A stretch of 31,365 nt of DNA, from positions 1-31,365 of the forward strand of contig PMHC01000072.1 of NCBI GenBank assembly GCA_003156495.1. The letters are read 5' to 3'. Positions 7,035 through 15,066 of the stretch are shown here, piece by piece. Below the pieces are notes generated by a model, which worked only from the letters and a program-made list of their open reading frames with translations, was not told where the DNA came from and did not search any database. This DNA is from Acidobacteriaceae bacterium. Lineage in GTDB: Bacteria > Acidobacteriota > Terriglobia > Terriglobales > Acidobacteriaceae. How positions within the stretch are numbered: position 1 is the first letter of the stretch; each line of letters starts with the position of its first letter. Position numbers and translations under genes: made by a program.

Positions 7035-10000
7035 TCAATAGTTGATCTTCAAACGGAACTGAATGTTTCTCGGACCGTTTTGCAAGCCGCCGATCTGGCC
7101 GACGGTGGTTACGCTCGAGCCCAAGTCGGAGACCGGACGGGTGAAGATGTGGCGGTTAAAGGCATCGAAAAGCTCTCCGCGGAAGTCGATCTTGATGTTG
7201 CCGTGAACCGTAAAGAGCTTGGAGATGCCGAAGTCTTCGGTGTAGTAGTTGGGTCCGCGAATATCGGAAGAGTTGCGCGGCATGGTGCCGAAGCGCCAGG
7301 GGTTGCCCTCGCCCGTTGTCCCGGTGCCGTTGGGATCGCGGTTCGCGTAGAGGTTGGGATCGTAGAAAGCCGAGCAATTGAAGTAACCGGTGGCGCAGGC
7401 CGTGGTGCGGGAGGTGTTGTCGAAGGACAGCGGGTTTTTGTAGTTGGGATTCTTGACCGACTGCCCGGCGACGCGGTCGAAGCGCACGCTGGAGTTTTTG
7501 CCAGGAATTGAGGTAGCGCCGTAGATGGAGATGGGTTGCCCGCTCTGGTAGTGCTGAATGCCGCTGATGCTCCAATTCGAAATCAGCTGGCTGAGCACTC
7601 CGGTCTTATCGCCCAAGAAATGTTTTCCCTGGCCGATGGGCAGGTCGTAGATGTAGCTGATGACGAAGTTGTTGGGAATGTCCTCGCTGCTGACGGCTTT
7701 TTCTCCGCGCAGGTTTTCGGGATCCTGGACCGCGCCGCCGTTTTGATCGGTGCTCTCGTAGGGCTGGATCGCGTCGGCGTCGGTGAGAGTCTTGGAGAAG
7801 GTGTAGGAGGCCAGCACGTTGAAGCCGTTGTGGAAGCGCTGTTCGAGCTTGGCTTCAAACGCCTCGTAGGTGGACTGGCCGAGGTTTTGCAGGTAGCTGT
7901 CCATGTTGATGTATTCAACCTGCGGGTAGGGGCGCAACGCCTGGTAGGTTGGCTCGTTAATGGGCCAAGTGCATCCGGTATTGCAACTGAAGTTGGCGTA
8001 GGGCTCCAAAGGAGTGCCGGTGTGACTGCCACTAACCGACGAATCACCGGGATAGTAGGCCCACCAGTTGAGGTAGTCGCCCAGAGCCATGTATTTATCG
8101 GGCATATCGTTCATGTAGCTGAGCATGGCGTGCAAGTGCGTGGCATGCATTCCCAGATAGCCCAGGGTGGCGAAGAGGTGAGGGGTAATCTGGTATTCGG
8201 TTTCCAGAGCCCAGTTTTCGACCATGCCGGGCCGTCCGTTGCCAGAGGAGACATAATCGACGCTGGTGCTGGTGCCGTCGAGCTGGTTAGGATTGAGGTT
8301 AGGCGTGCTGGACAGGGCTTGCAGGCCGTTGTCGAGCGGCACGCCGTCGAGCGGGTCGGTGGTGTAGAGATTGCCGGTGACGGTGAAACCCTGCACCGTA
8401 CCTTGGCCCCAGTCGGCATAGACGAGCGGCCCGTAGTAGAAGCCGGAGCTGCCGCGAATTACGGCTTTGTGAGAGAAGAAATCGGGCTCCCAGGCAAAAC
8501 CGACGCGGGGCTCGAAGTCCTTTTTGTAGACTTTGCCCCAGGTTTCGTTCATGCTGCCATTGCGTCCCGCGCCCTTGCCGGCAAAGACCAGAGCGCCACG
8601 AGCCTGCCCATACTTGCCTGCCGTAGTTGCCGCGTCGACCATATTCGGGTCCCAAATTGAGGTATCGCCAGAAGCCTCACGGCGCGGCGTGTCGTAGCTC
8701 CAGCGCAGACCGAGGTTAATCGTCAGGTTAGGACGGGCCTTCCAGACATCTCCGGCGAAGATCGAACCGCCATGCATGATCCAACGGGGCGCGTGCAGAT
8801 CGTTCAGGTTGTTGGCGTCCCCGGTTTCGCCGATCAGGAAGGCAGCGAATGAGTTACCATCCTGGCCCCAGTAGTTTTCATCCGAGGCGGTCTGGTTATC
8901 CCAATACTCGAAGCAGCCGGCGTTGCCGCTGCAGGTGCCGCCGATGTGGCTAACCCAGGAATACTGGTGGTATTGCGCATCGCCGCCAATGGTGAAGCTG
9001 TGCGCGCCATAGTGCCAGTGCAAAACGTCGTTCAGCGCCAGTACATTGTCGATGTCGGTGGAGTCTTTCTGCTGGCCCATGCCACCGAAGGTGTTGCCGT
9101 TGAACTCAAAGACCGGGAAGTCGTTGCTGAAACCGTTGGCGATGCCGAACTTGGCATCCCAATCGGTGCCCATATTCGCAGCTTTGGATTTGTTGATGTT
9201 GTTGGAGCGGTTGCCGCCGACGGTCAGGGAGTTGACCAAGTTGGGAGTGATGATCCAATCCCAGCCGGCGCGGAAGAGCTTGCCGAGCTGATCGACGGTG
9301 CTGCAGCAAGTCTGGATCGGCGCAGGCATGTTGGAGTTGCCGCCTGTATCGGTGTTTTCGCGGGAGTTCCAGAAGCCCCAGATTTTGTGTCTATCGCTGA
9401 TATTCTGGTCGATGCGGATACTGTAGGAGGAATCGGTGATGGTGCCAATGCTGCGATAGGCGTAGTTGTAATTGCTGCTGCCGGTGACTTCCTGCTTGGC
9501 CAGCGGCATCAGATAGGTATTGATGAGGTTTTTTGCGATCGTGCTCTCGCGACCGACGGGAATCTTGTTGGTCGGCGCGCCGGAGACGGAGTAGTTGCCG
9601 GAGGTGCCGGTGACGGTCTGGCCGAAGCCCGCATAACGGCAGGGAGTCGAGCCGTTATTGTCGTACTGCGGGTCCATGATTTCGCCCGCGTATACGGTTT
9701 CGCCGCAAGGCGAGGTGCCGAGAGCGCTGCCCAGTAGCGACGAGAAGTCGAAGTACTGCCCGTCGCTGCCGAGTTCGGCCGGCGTGGGCAACTGGCTGGT
9801 GCTAGTACCGCCATAGAGCTGATGCCACTTCTCATAGTTGAAGAAGAAAAAGCTCTTGTCTTTGCCGCTGTAGAGATGCGGAATGCGGAAGGGACCGCCG
9901 ATGTTGCCGCCGAAGTCGTTCTTGGTGTCGGCGCTGCGCTTGTAGGTTTTTCTTGCGGCCGCGTCATTGCCGTGCGTGGCGATGTTTCCGTTGTTGAACC

Positions 10001-10847
10001 AGGTGTTGGCGTCGAATCCGGCGTTCTTATAGAACTCGTAGACGGTGCCGTGATAGCTATTGGTGCCGCCCTTGGTGTTGAAGTTGGCGAGGCCGCCGGT
10101 GGTCCGGCCCTCCTCAATAGGTAGGCTGGCGATGCTGATCTGGAACTCATTGACGGCTTCGACGGAGGGCGAGAGGATGCCGAAGCTGCCGGAGCCGTTC
10201 TGCTGGCGGTTGGTGGTGATGCCGTCGATCAGGAAGTCGGTGCCGTTTTCTTGGCCGCCGTTGATTTTGATTGCGTCGGCCGCGGAAGAGGTGCCGAAAC
10301 CCGCGACACCGGGGGCCAGATAGGCCAAATTCTCCAGCGAGCGCCAACTGCCGACCGACAAAGGCAGACGATCGACCTGCTCGGGCTGAATGGAGACGTC
10401 GACGGTCGTACTATCCAGGGTGAGCGATTGCTCGCCGGCGTCGACGCTGACGATCTCCAAGGCGGAGCCGACGGTGAGCGTGACATCGACCGTGGTCGGC
10501 ACGCCGACGGCGACGACGAGGCCGCGATGAACGGCCGCTTTAAAGCCGGACGAAGCGACCGTAAGATCGTATTTCCCGGTGCGGACGGAGGGAAAGGCAT
10601 AGTTGCCTGTGGTGGAGCTGACGGTCGAATATAGGGTTCCCGTCTCCGTGCCGCGGATGCTTACCTTGGCTCCCGGTACGACTTTGCCGACGGGATCGAG
10701 GACGGTGCCGGAGACCGAGCCGGTATCGAGTTGCGCCCAGGCAAAGCTGGACAGCCCCAGGAAAACGACCAGAAAGGTCATACATTTTCGGATAATAGCC
10801 CGGCACTCCGAGCGGGTTTGAATCGGTATTGCGTGTCGTTTCATCAT
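7035..10847 (-). CDS. TonB-dependent outer-membrane receptor with carboxypeptidase-regulatory domain (Oar-like)
   Basis: 1270 residues from ATG 10847, chosen because GGAGG lies six bases upstream; a second ATG follows at 10844. A signal peptide ends near AWA-Q39. Residues about 43-135 form a carboxypeptidase-regulatory/SpaA-like beta domain (GSVSGTVLDPVGKVVPGAKV, then GNYAFPSVRTGKYDLTV). A plug follows, with LPLSVG, GGQENGTDFLIDGITTNRQ and GGLANFNTKGGTNSYHGTVYEF. A long 22-strand-type barrel follows, including DPRVGFAWEP-like and NWALETEYQI strands. It ends RNIQFRLKINY, with the terminal aromatic typical of outer-membrane barrels. Such receptors import large ligands using TonB energy. The two arabinanase genes downstream suggest arabinan oligosaccharides as ligand, which is inference. 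A terminator follows the gene, and a regulator gene is divergent upstream. Confidence 0.93.
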   Translation of the reverse strand: MMKRHAIPIQTRSECRAIIRKCMTFLVVFLGLSSFAWAQLDTGSVSGTVLDPVGKVVPGAKVSIRGTETGTLYSTVSSTTGNYAFPSVRTGKYDLTVASSGFKAAVHRGLVVAVGVPTTVDVTLTVGSALEIVSVDAGEQSLTLDSTTVDVSIQPEQVDRLPLSVGSWRSLENLAYLAPGVAGFGTSSAADAIKINGGQENGTDFLIDGITTNRQQNGSGSFGILSPSVEAVNEFQISIASLPIEEGRTTGGLANFNTKGGTNSYHGTVYEFYKNAGFDANTWFNNGNIATHGNDAAARKTYKRSADTKNDFGGNIGGPFRIPHLYSGKDKSFFFFNYEKWHQLYGGTSTSQLPTPAELGSDGQYFDFSSLLGSALGTSPCGETVYAGEIMDPQYDNNGSTPCRYAGFGQTVTGTSGNYSVSGAPTNKIPVGRESTIAKNLINTYLMPLAKQEVTGSSNYNYAYRSIGTITDSSYSIRIDQNISDRHKIWGFWNSRENTDTGGNSNMPAPIQTCCSTVDQLGKLFRAGWDWIITPNLVNSLTVGGNRSNNINKSKAANMGTDWDAKFGIANGFSNDFPVFEFNGNTFGGMGQQKDSTDIDNVLALNDVLHWHYGAHSFTIGGDAQYHQYSWVSHIGGTCSGNAGCFEYWDNQTASDENYWGQDGNSFAAFLIGETGDANNLNDLHAPRWIMHGGSIFAGDVWKARPNLTINLGLRWSYDTPRREASGDTSIWDPNMVDAATTAGKYGQARGALVFAGKGAGRNGSMNETWGKVYKKDFEPRVGFAWEPDFFSHKAVIRGSSGFYYGPLVYADWGQGTVQGFTVTGNLYTTDPLDGVPLDNGLQALSSTPNLNPNQLDGTSTSVDYVSSGNGRPGMVENWALETEYQITPHLFATLGYLGMHATHLHAMLSYMNDMPDKYMALGDYLNWWAYYPGDSSVSGSHTGTPLEPYANFSCNTGCTWPINEPTYQALRPYPQVEYINMDSYLQNLGQSTYEAFEAKLEQRFHNGFNVLASYTFSKTLTDADAIQPYESTDQNGGAVQDPENLRGEKAVSSEDIPNNFVISYIYDLPIGQGKHFLGDKTGVLSQLISNWSISGIQHYQSGQPISIYGATSIPGKNSSVRFDRVAGQSVKNPNYKNPLSFDNTSRTTACATGYFNCSAFYDPNLYANRDPNGTGTTGEGNPWRFGTMPRNSSDIRGPNYYTEDFGISKLFTVHGNIKIDFRGELFDAFNRHIFTRPVSDLGSSVTTVGQIGGLQNGPRNIQFRLKINY

Positions 10848-11403
10848 AAAGTACCTCCAAGCAAGCATTTACTAACCGAGTTTTTGTTCTTTTCTTTGCC
10901 GCTCTCTTCAACTCTCCCCTCGAGGAGAGCTGGAACCAACGCGAGCGACTATGGCGCAGGCTCGAAACTTGTATGATCCGCCAAACGGCCGCGTGCAAGC
11001 GATGGAGAAGGCGGCGGCCTGTCCCCAGCCGGCCACGGGGGCGAGGATGAGGGACGCAAAAGCCATTTGGGCGGCGTCCCTCCGACAACAATCCGCGTTT
11101 GTGACTCGATCGCGAAGCATGATATAGGCGTCTGACTTCCGCGGCGGAGGTGGCAGCTCCGGTAAGCGTTTGCTGGACAACACCCAAAGTACCTTCCGCC
11201 AAAACATCGCCGATTCAAACACCCTGTTTGAACGGATGTAAAGCGATTAACGGATCAGTCGCCCGTTACGTGGAAGGAAGTCATTGTTCAACAAAGAGTT
11301 GGCTATATTTTCGAGGAAAGCGGAAGACGCGTTCTCAATACCCGTTACGCGCAAGTTTCGCCAGCACATACGGTGTATATTTATTGACTAGGAAACGGTA
11401 GTC
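10848..11403. other. Long divergent intergenic region between receptor and regulator genes
   Basis: This 556-base region should hold the promoters for the receptor (minus) and the regulator (plus). Both strands carry short frames without family motifs, which I discount. A 9-base direct repeat, CCCGTTACG, occurs at 11262-11270 and 11341-11349. A near-palindrome, TTGTTCAACAA, lies at 11284-11294. These could be operator parts, but I see no clear -35/-10 pair. Confidence 0.45.
10854..10858 (-). promoter_or_regulatory. Ribosome binding site of the receptor gene
   Basis: GGAGG on the minus strand, six bases before ATG 10847. It favours that start over the in-frame Met seven codons upstream at 10868. 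Confidence 0.75.
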
Positions 11404-13326
11404 ATGCCAAAGGCCGGCCCATTTACGCACATTGCAGAAGAAACCTTTCATCCCGAACAAATGGAAGCGGTGCGCCGGCAGTTGGACGAGCTTTTAGCCA
11501 GCGCATCCTTTGCCGGCAGCAAGCGCTCGCAGGATTTTCTGCGGTTGATCGTTACCCATGCGCTAGAAGGCGATCTGGACAGCCTGCGGGAGCGGATGAT
11601 CGGCGCCGAACTCTACGGGCGGCCGGTGAGCTACGACACCGGCAGCGATTCGGTGGTGCGTGTGCGGGCCAGCGAACTGCGCAAGAAGCTGGCGCACTAT
11701 TACAGCACCGAATGCAGCGGCGAGGCTCCGGTGCGGATCGAGCTGCCCAGCGGCTCGTATGTGCCGCACTTTCACTTTGCCGGCGCCGAGGAGGCTTCGC
11801 AGCCTGCGGCAAATGGCCACGATGCGCCGCCGGTAGCCGCGCCGAGCGAGGGAAAGCGATCCACCAGGCGGCGATTTTTACCGGTCGCGACGGTGCTGGC
11901 GGTCGCAGTCGCCGCGCTGCTGGGCTATCTGGGCGTGCACCGCTGGCAGGAAGCGAAAAACGCGCGCAGTGCCATTCACTCGGTCGCTATTCTGCCGCTG
12001 GAAAATCTCTCCGGCATCGCCTCGCAAGAGTATTTTGCCGATGGCATGACCGAGGAGCTGATCAACGATCTGGGACAGGTTTCCACGCTGCGTGTGATCT
12101 CGCTCACCTCTTCGATGAGCTACAAGGGCACCAAGAAGACGCTGCCGCAGATTGCCCGCGAGCTTTCGGTGGACGCGGTGGTGGAGGGCGGCGTGCTGCG
12201 CGAGGGCAATCGGGTGCGCATCAGCACGCAACTGATCGACGGACGGACGGACCGTCCGCTGTGGGCGCAGACCTACGTGCGCGACCTGAGCAGCGACCTG
12301 GCCTGGCAGGGCGAGGTCGCGCAGGCGATTGCCGAGGAGATCAGCACTACGATTACGCCGCAGGAGCAGGCGCGGCTGACACGCAAACGCCCACTCGATC
12401 CGCAAGCGCAGGATCTGTATCTGCACGGAATTCTGCTGCGCGAGAACAACGATTGCGCGCATGCCGTGGAATACTTCAATCACGCGATTGCGCGCGATTC
12501 AGGCTATGCGCAGGCGCACTCGGCGCTGGCCAGTTGCTACGGAATGCTGGGTGAGGCGGGCAACATGCCGTATCAGGAGGCTTTCACGCGGCAGAAGGCC
12601 GAAGCAATACGCGCAATTGAACTGGACGATTCGCTTTCCGAGGCGCACGCCGAGCTGGCCAATACGGCGATGACGCTCGATTGGGATTGGCCACGGGCCG
12701 AAGCCGAGTTCCGGCGTGCGCTGGAACTGAATCCCAACTCGGCGACCAGCCGCCAGAAGTACGCGTTTTACCTGGTGCGTACCGGCCATTTGCGCGAAGC
12801 GCTCTCTGAAGTTGAGCGCGGCGTGGAACTGGACCCAGTCTCGGGCAGCACCTTTCACGCCGAGGGCTTCGTCTATTATTTTTCGCGGCAATACGATCAA
12901 GCTCTGGCCGTGGCGCAGACCGTGCGCGGGCTGAAGATCAACTTATCCGACTGGAGTTTTTTAACCGGCGATATCGAAACCGGAAAGGGCCATTACGCCG
13001 AGGCCATCGCCGCGTTTCTCAAGGCAGGCAACGGGCCCTATACGCTGGGGCATCTCGGCAACGCCTACGCGCGCAACGGCAACACCGACGCCGCGCACCA
13101 GACTATCGCCGAACTGAAGAGGCACGTGCAGGCGAACGGCGTGGGCCGCTACGAGATCGCGCTGGTCTACGCCGGGCTGGGCGAAAAACGCGAAGCCTTG
13201 AAGTGGCTGGACGACGCCTATCAGGCGCATGACGTGGGACTGGTTTATTTAAAGGTCGATCCCTGCCTGGACCCGCTGCGCACCGATCCGCACTTTGACG
13301 AGCTGCTGCGGCGCGTCGGCCTGTAG
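11404..13326 (+). CDS. Membrane-anchored regulator: N-terminal DNA-binding-like domain, TolB-like domain, TPR repeats
   Basis: 640 residues. Residues about 15-125 are a conserved cytoplasmic domain with FAGSKRSQDFLRLIV, VSYDTGSDSVVRVRASELR, KLAHYY and IELPSGSYVPHF. It resembles the N-terminal domain of many acidobacterial TPR regulators, and the last part resembles a winged-helix wing. One transmembrane helix lies at 159-178 after a basic KRSTRRR stretch. Residues about 192-313 match a TolB-like (FlgO/adenylyl-cyclase-associated) domain: SVAILPLENLSG, YFADGMTEELINDL and RVRISTQLIDGRTDRPLWAQ. TPR-like repeats fill about 345-630. This layout suits a one-component transmembrane sensor, with DNA binding inside and TolB/TPR part outside. 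Its divergence from the receptor gene suggests control of the arabinan genes, by analogy only. The ATG has AGGAA nine bases upstream. Confidence 0.85.
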   Translation: MPKAGPFTHIAEETFHPEQMEAVRRQLDELLASASFAGSKRSQDFLRLIVTHALEGDLDSLRERMIGAELYGRPVSYDTGSDSVVRVRASELRKKLAHYYSTECSGEAPVRIELPSGSYVPHFHFAGAEEASQPAANGHDAPPVAAPSEGKRSTRRRFLPVATVLAVAVAALLGYLGVHRWQEAKNARSAIHSVAILPLENLSGIASQEYFADGMTEELINDLGQVSTLRVISLTSSMSYKGTKKTLPQIARELSVDAVVEGGVLREGNRVRISTQLIDGRTDRPLWAQTYVRDLSSDLAWQGEVAQAIAEEISTTITPQEQARLTRKRPLDPQAQDLYLHGILLRENNDCAHAVEYFNHAIARDSGYAQAHSALASCYGMLGEAGNMPYQEAFTRQKAEAIRAIELDDSLSEAHAELANTAMTLDWDWPRAEAEFRRALELNPNSATSRQKYAFYLVRTGHLREALSEVERGVELDPVSGSTFHAEGFVYYFSRQYDQALAVAQTVRGLKINLSDWSFLTGDIETGKGHYAEAIAAFLKAGNGPYTLGHLGNAYARNGNTDAAHQTIAELKRHVQANGVGRYEIALVYAGLGEKREALKWLDDAYQAHDVGLVYLKVDPCLDPLRTDPHFDELLRRVGL

Positions 13327-13329
13327 CGT

Positions 13330-13476
13330 TAGAAAAAATGGCAATGCGGATGTTCTCGATCTGGAACTCGGTCTGCGCACCGTGCTGGCGCGGATCGCCA
13401 AACACCCTATCAATCACATCGCCAATCTGCCCCTCCAGGGAACCTGGCCGCCACGCGCCGAAAAGATCGGAGGCTA
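13330..13476 (+). pseudogene. Probable C-terminal remnant of an IS66-family transposase
   Basis: The plus frame reads LRTVLARIAKHPINHIANL and ends GG at a TAG (13474-13476). IS66 transposases end with a segment of the form 'YLRxVLxRIADHPINRIxELLPW', which this resembles. The usual ELLPW is changed and no other part of the transposase is present. It lies immediately left of the IS5-family element. Because the similarity covers only about 20 residues, the family call is tentative. Confidence 0.45.
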
Positions 13477-13479
13477 GTA

Positions 13480-13483
13480 CTAG
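13480..13483. repeat. Target-site duplication CTAG, left copy
   Basis: CTAG directly precedes the left inverted repeat and is matched by CTAG at 14864-14867. IS5-family elements commonly duplicate 4 bp with a YTAR/CTAG preference. Confidence 0.65.
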
Positions 13484-13595
13484 TCGCCCCTGAAAAGCCA
13501 CCTAACCCACAAAAGAATCAGTGAAATAGGTAGATGGTAACGGATAAAATATTCCCAGAGACATTATAAAACGCAGTAAATACTGGGAAAAACCG

Positions 13596-14840
13596 ATGCG
13601 ACCTAAGAGAGAAGCGAAGCCCCCTCAGCGCGAGCTATTCCAGATCGACCTTGAGCATTTGGTCGACATGAGTCACCCCTTGGTTCGTCTCGGTTAGTAC
13701 ATCGACTAGGAGTCATTTGAAGCCACTCTTGGTGGCAGTTATCATCCGACCCTTGGCGCTCCAGGCGTGTCCACGCGAGCGTTACTTCCAGCATCAGATG
13801 CCGATCGATCCATCGAGCATGTCTCGTTGGCGCAAGCGTCTTGGTGAAGCCGGAGCCGAAGAGATGCTTCGTGTCACCATCGAAACCGGCATCGAAATGA
13901 AGGTGGTGCGCGCATCCGACTTGAAGCGTCTCAACGTCGATACGACTGTGCAGACCAAGGCGATTCGTTATCCCACCGATGCGCGTTCTTATCATCGCTG
14001 TCGCGAGCGGTTGGTGAAGATAGCGCGTGCTGCCGGAGTCAAGATCAAGCAGAGTTATGAGCATGTTGGTCGCAGACTGCTGATGCAGTCGAGTCGTTAT
14101 GCTCATGCACGTCAGATGAAGCGTGCCAAGGCCTGCACGCGCACGCTGCGCACACAGTTGGGCCGCGTCATGCGCGAGATCGAGCGACAAGTAGAAAAGC
14201 CAGTGGGCGAGTTGAAGAAGTTACTCGAAACAGCACGCAAGCTTCACGCGCAGCAACGTTACGACAAGAAGATCTACAGCGTTCATGAACCGGAAGTCGA
14301 GTGCATCGCAAAGGGTAAGGCTGGCAAGAAATACGAGTATGGCAACAAGGTTAGCGTAGCTGTTACGAGTGCGAGTGGATGGTTCGTTGGCGCGAAGAGT
14401 TTTACTGGGAATCCATACGATGGGCACACGCTGGCTGAACAGATGAAGCAGGTTGAAGAGGTGCTCGGCAGCAGAAGGTCGCGGAAGTATACGTCGACAT
14501 GGGCTATCGAAGGCATGATTACAAGGGATCGGCTACGATCCATGTTGATAAGAAGACGCGAGGCAAAACGCCGCAATCACTATGGCGAAGGATGAAGCAC
14601 CGCGCCGCAGTCGAACCCGGCATAGGACATCTCAAGGCAGAGCACCGGTTAGAGCGCAACCGGTTGAAGGGAGTTGCCGGAAACGCGATCAACGCCGTGC
14701 TGGCGGCTGCGGCGATGAACTTCCAGAAGCTAATAAGGGTTATCCAATGCGGCAGAGTACCTGATTTTTACTCCATACTGAACCGACTGCTGTCCCAGTG
14801 GAACTTCATCGGCTTATGCATGACTGCTTGCGCTGCTTGA
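13596..14840 (+). pseudogene. IS5-family transposase (DUF772/DDE), broken
   Basis: The reading starts at ATG 13596 (MRPKREAKPPQRELF, then DMSHPLVRLG). TAG codons follow at 13695 and 13710, where Gln and Trp are expected before and after YID. It continues ESFEATLGGSYHPTLGAPG to about 13777. About 40 residues are then missing before RYFQHQMPIDPSSMSRWRKR, and the frame has changed. The DDE part follows, with RLNVDTTVQTKAIRYPTD, SVHEPEVECIAKGKAGKKYEYG and GNPYDGHTLAEQM. A further shift near 14490 moves to VYVDMGYR-like sequence and RAAVEPGIGHLKAEHRLERNRLKG. The catalytic Asp and Glu positions are still readable, but no single frame encodes them all, so the enzyme is dead unless supplied elsewhere. 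Confidence 0.88.
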
Positions 14841-14849
14841 AAAATGGAC

Positions 14850-14863
14850 TTTTTCAGGAGCAA
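14850..14863. repeat. Right terminal inverted repeat of the IS5-family element
   Basis: Read on the minus strand it is TTGCTCCTGAAAAA, matching the left end TCGCCCCTGAAAAG at 13484-13497 in 11 of 14 positions. CTAG (14864-14867) follows directly. Confidence 0.65.
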
Positions 14864-14867
14864 CTAG

Positions 14868-15066
14868 TTAATCGATGTCTGAGCATCTCAAAGAGCAGCT
14901 CCGCACCGGTCTTCGATAGGGGCACGAAGCCAAGCTTGTCGACGATGAGCAGTTCATAGCTGGCAATCTGCTTCTGGAAACGCAGTAGCTTCTTTTCATC
15001 GCGAGCCTCGATCAGTTCGCTGACTAGAGTAGCCGTGGTGGTGAAGCGCACGCGATGCTCGCGCTG
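14868..15066 (-). pseudogene. istB: IS21-family istB (transposition helper ATPase), internal fragment
   Basis: The minus strand reads REHRVRFTTTATLVSELIEA, RDEKKLLRFQKQIASYELL, then IVDKLGFVPLSKTGAELLFE. This is the middle of IstB: the region before Walker B, Walker B itself (normally DELGY, here DKLGF) and the following sensor region. The Walker A part and the C-terminus are missing. Its right boundary (about 15066-15080) is where the giant protein's frame enters this sequence in another phase. Its left boundary is the CTAG at the IS5 element. The DE to DK change would also hurt ATP hydrolysis. It is debris that marks the end of the giant gene. Confidence 0.85.

Larger units (their letters stand above)
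13484..14863 (+). mobile_element. Decayed IS5-family insertion sequence (about 1380 bp)
   Basis: The left end reads TCGCCCCTGAAAAG (13484-13497). The right end, read inward on the minus strand, is TTGCTCCTGAAAAA (14863-14850). Eleven of 14 positions match, so these are plausible terminal inverted repeats. CTAG flanks both ends. Inside is one transposase gene broken by two nonsense codons, a deletion and a frameshift. The element is therefore immobile on its own. It was inserted between an IS66-like remnant and an istB remnant, so this spot collected several insertions over time. Confidence 0.8.

Noticed and set aside
7536..8660. Plus-strand open frame of 374 codons inside the receptor gene
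   Set aside because: It is the antisense shadow of the TonB-dependent receptor, with no ribosome site and no recognisable domain.
10540..11202. Minus-strand frame of 220 codons across the receptor start and intergenic region
   Set aside because: Low-complexity Arg/Ser-rich product that overlaps the receptor coding sequence in another phase, with no motif.
11284..11294. TTGTTCAACAA near-palindrome as a regulator operator
   Set aside because: Too short and found only once. No promoter elements could be placed around it, so it is mentioned only in the intergenic entry.
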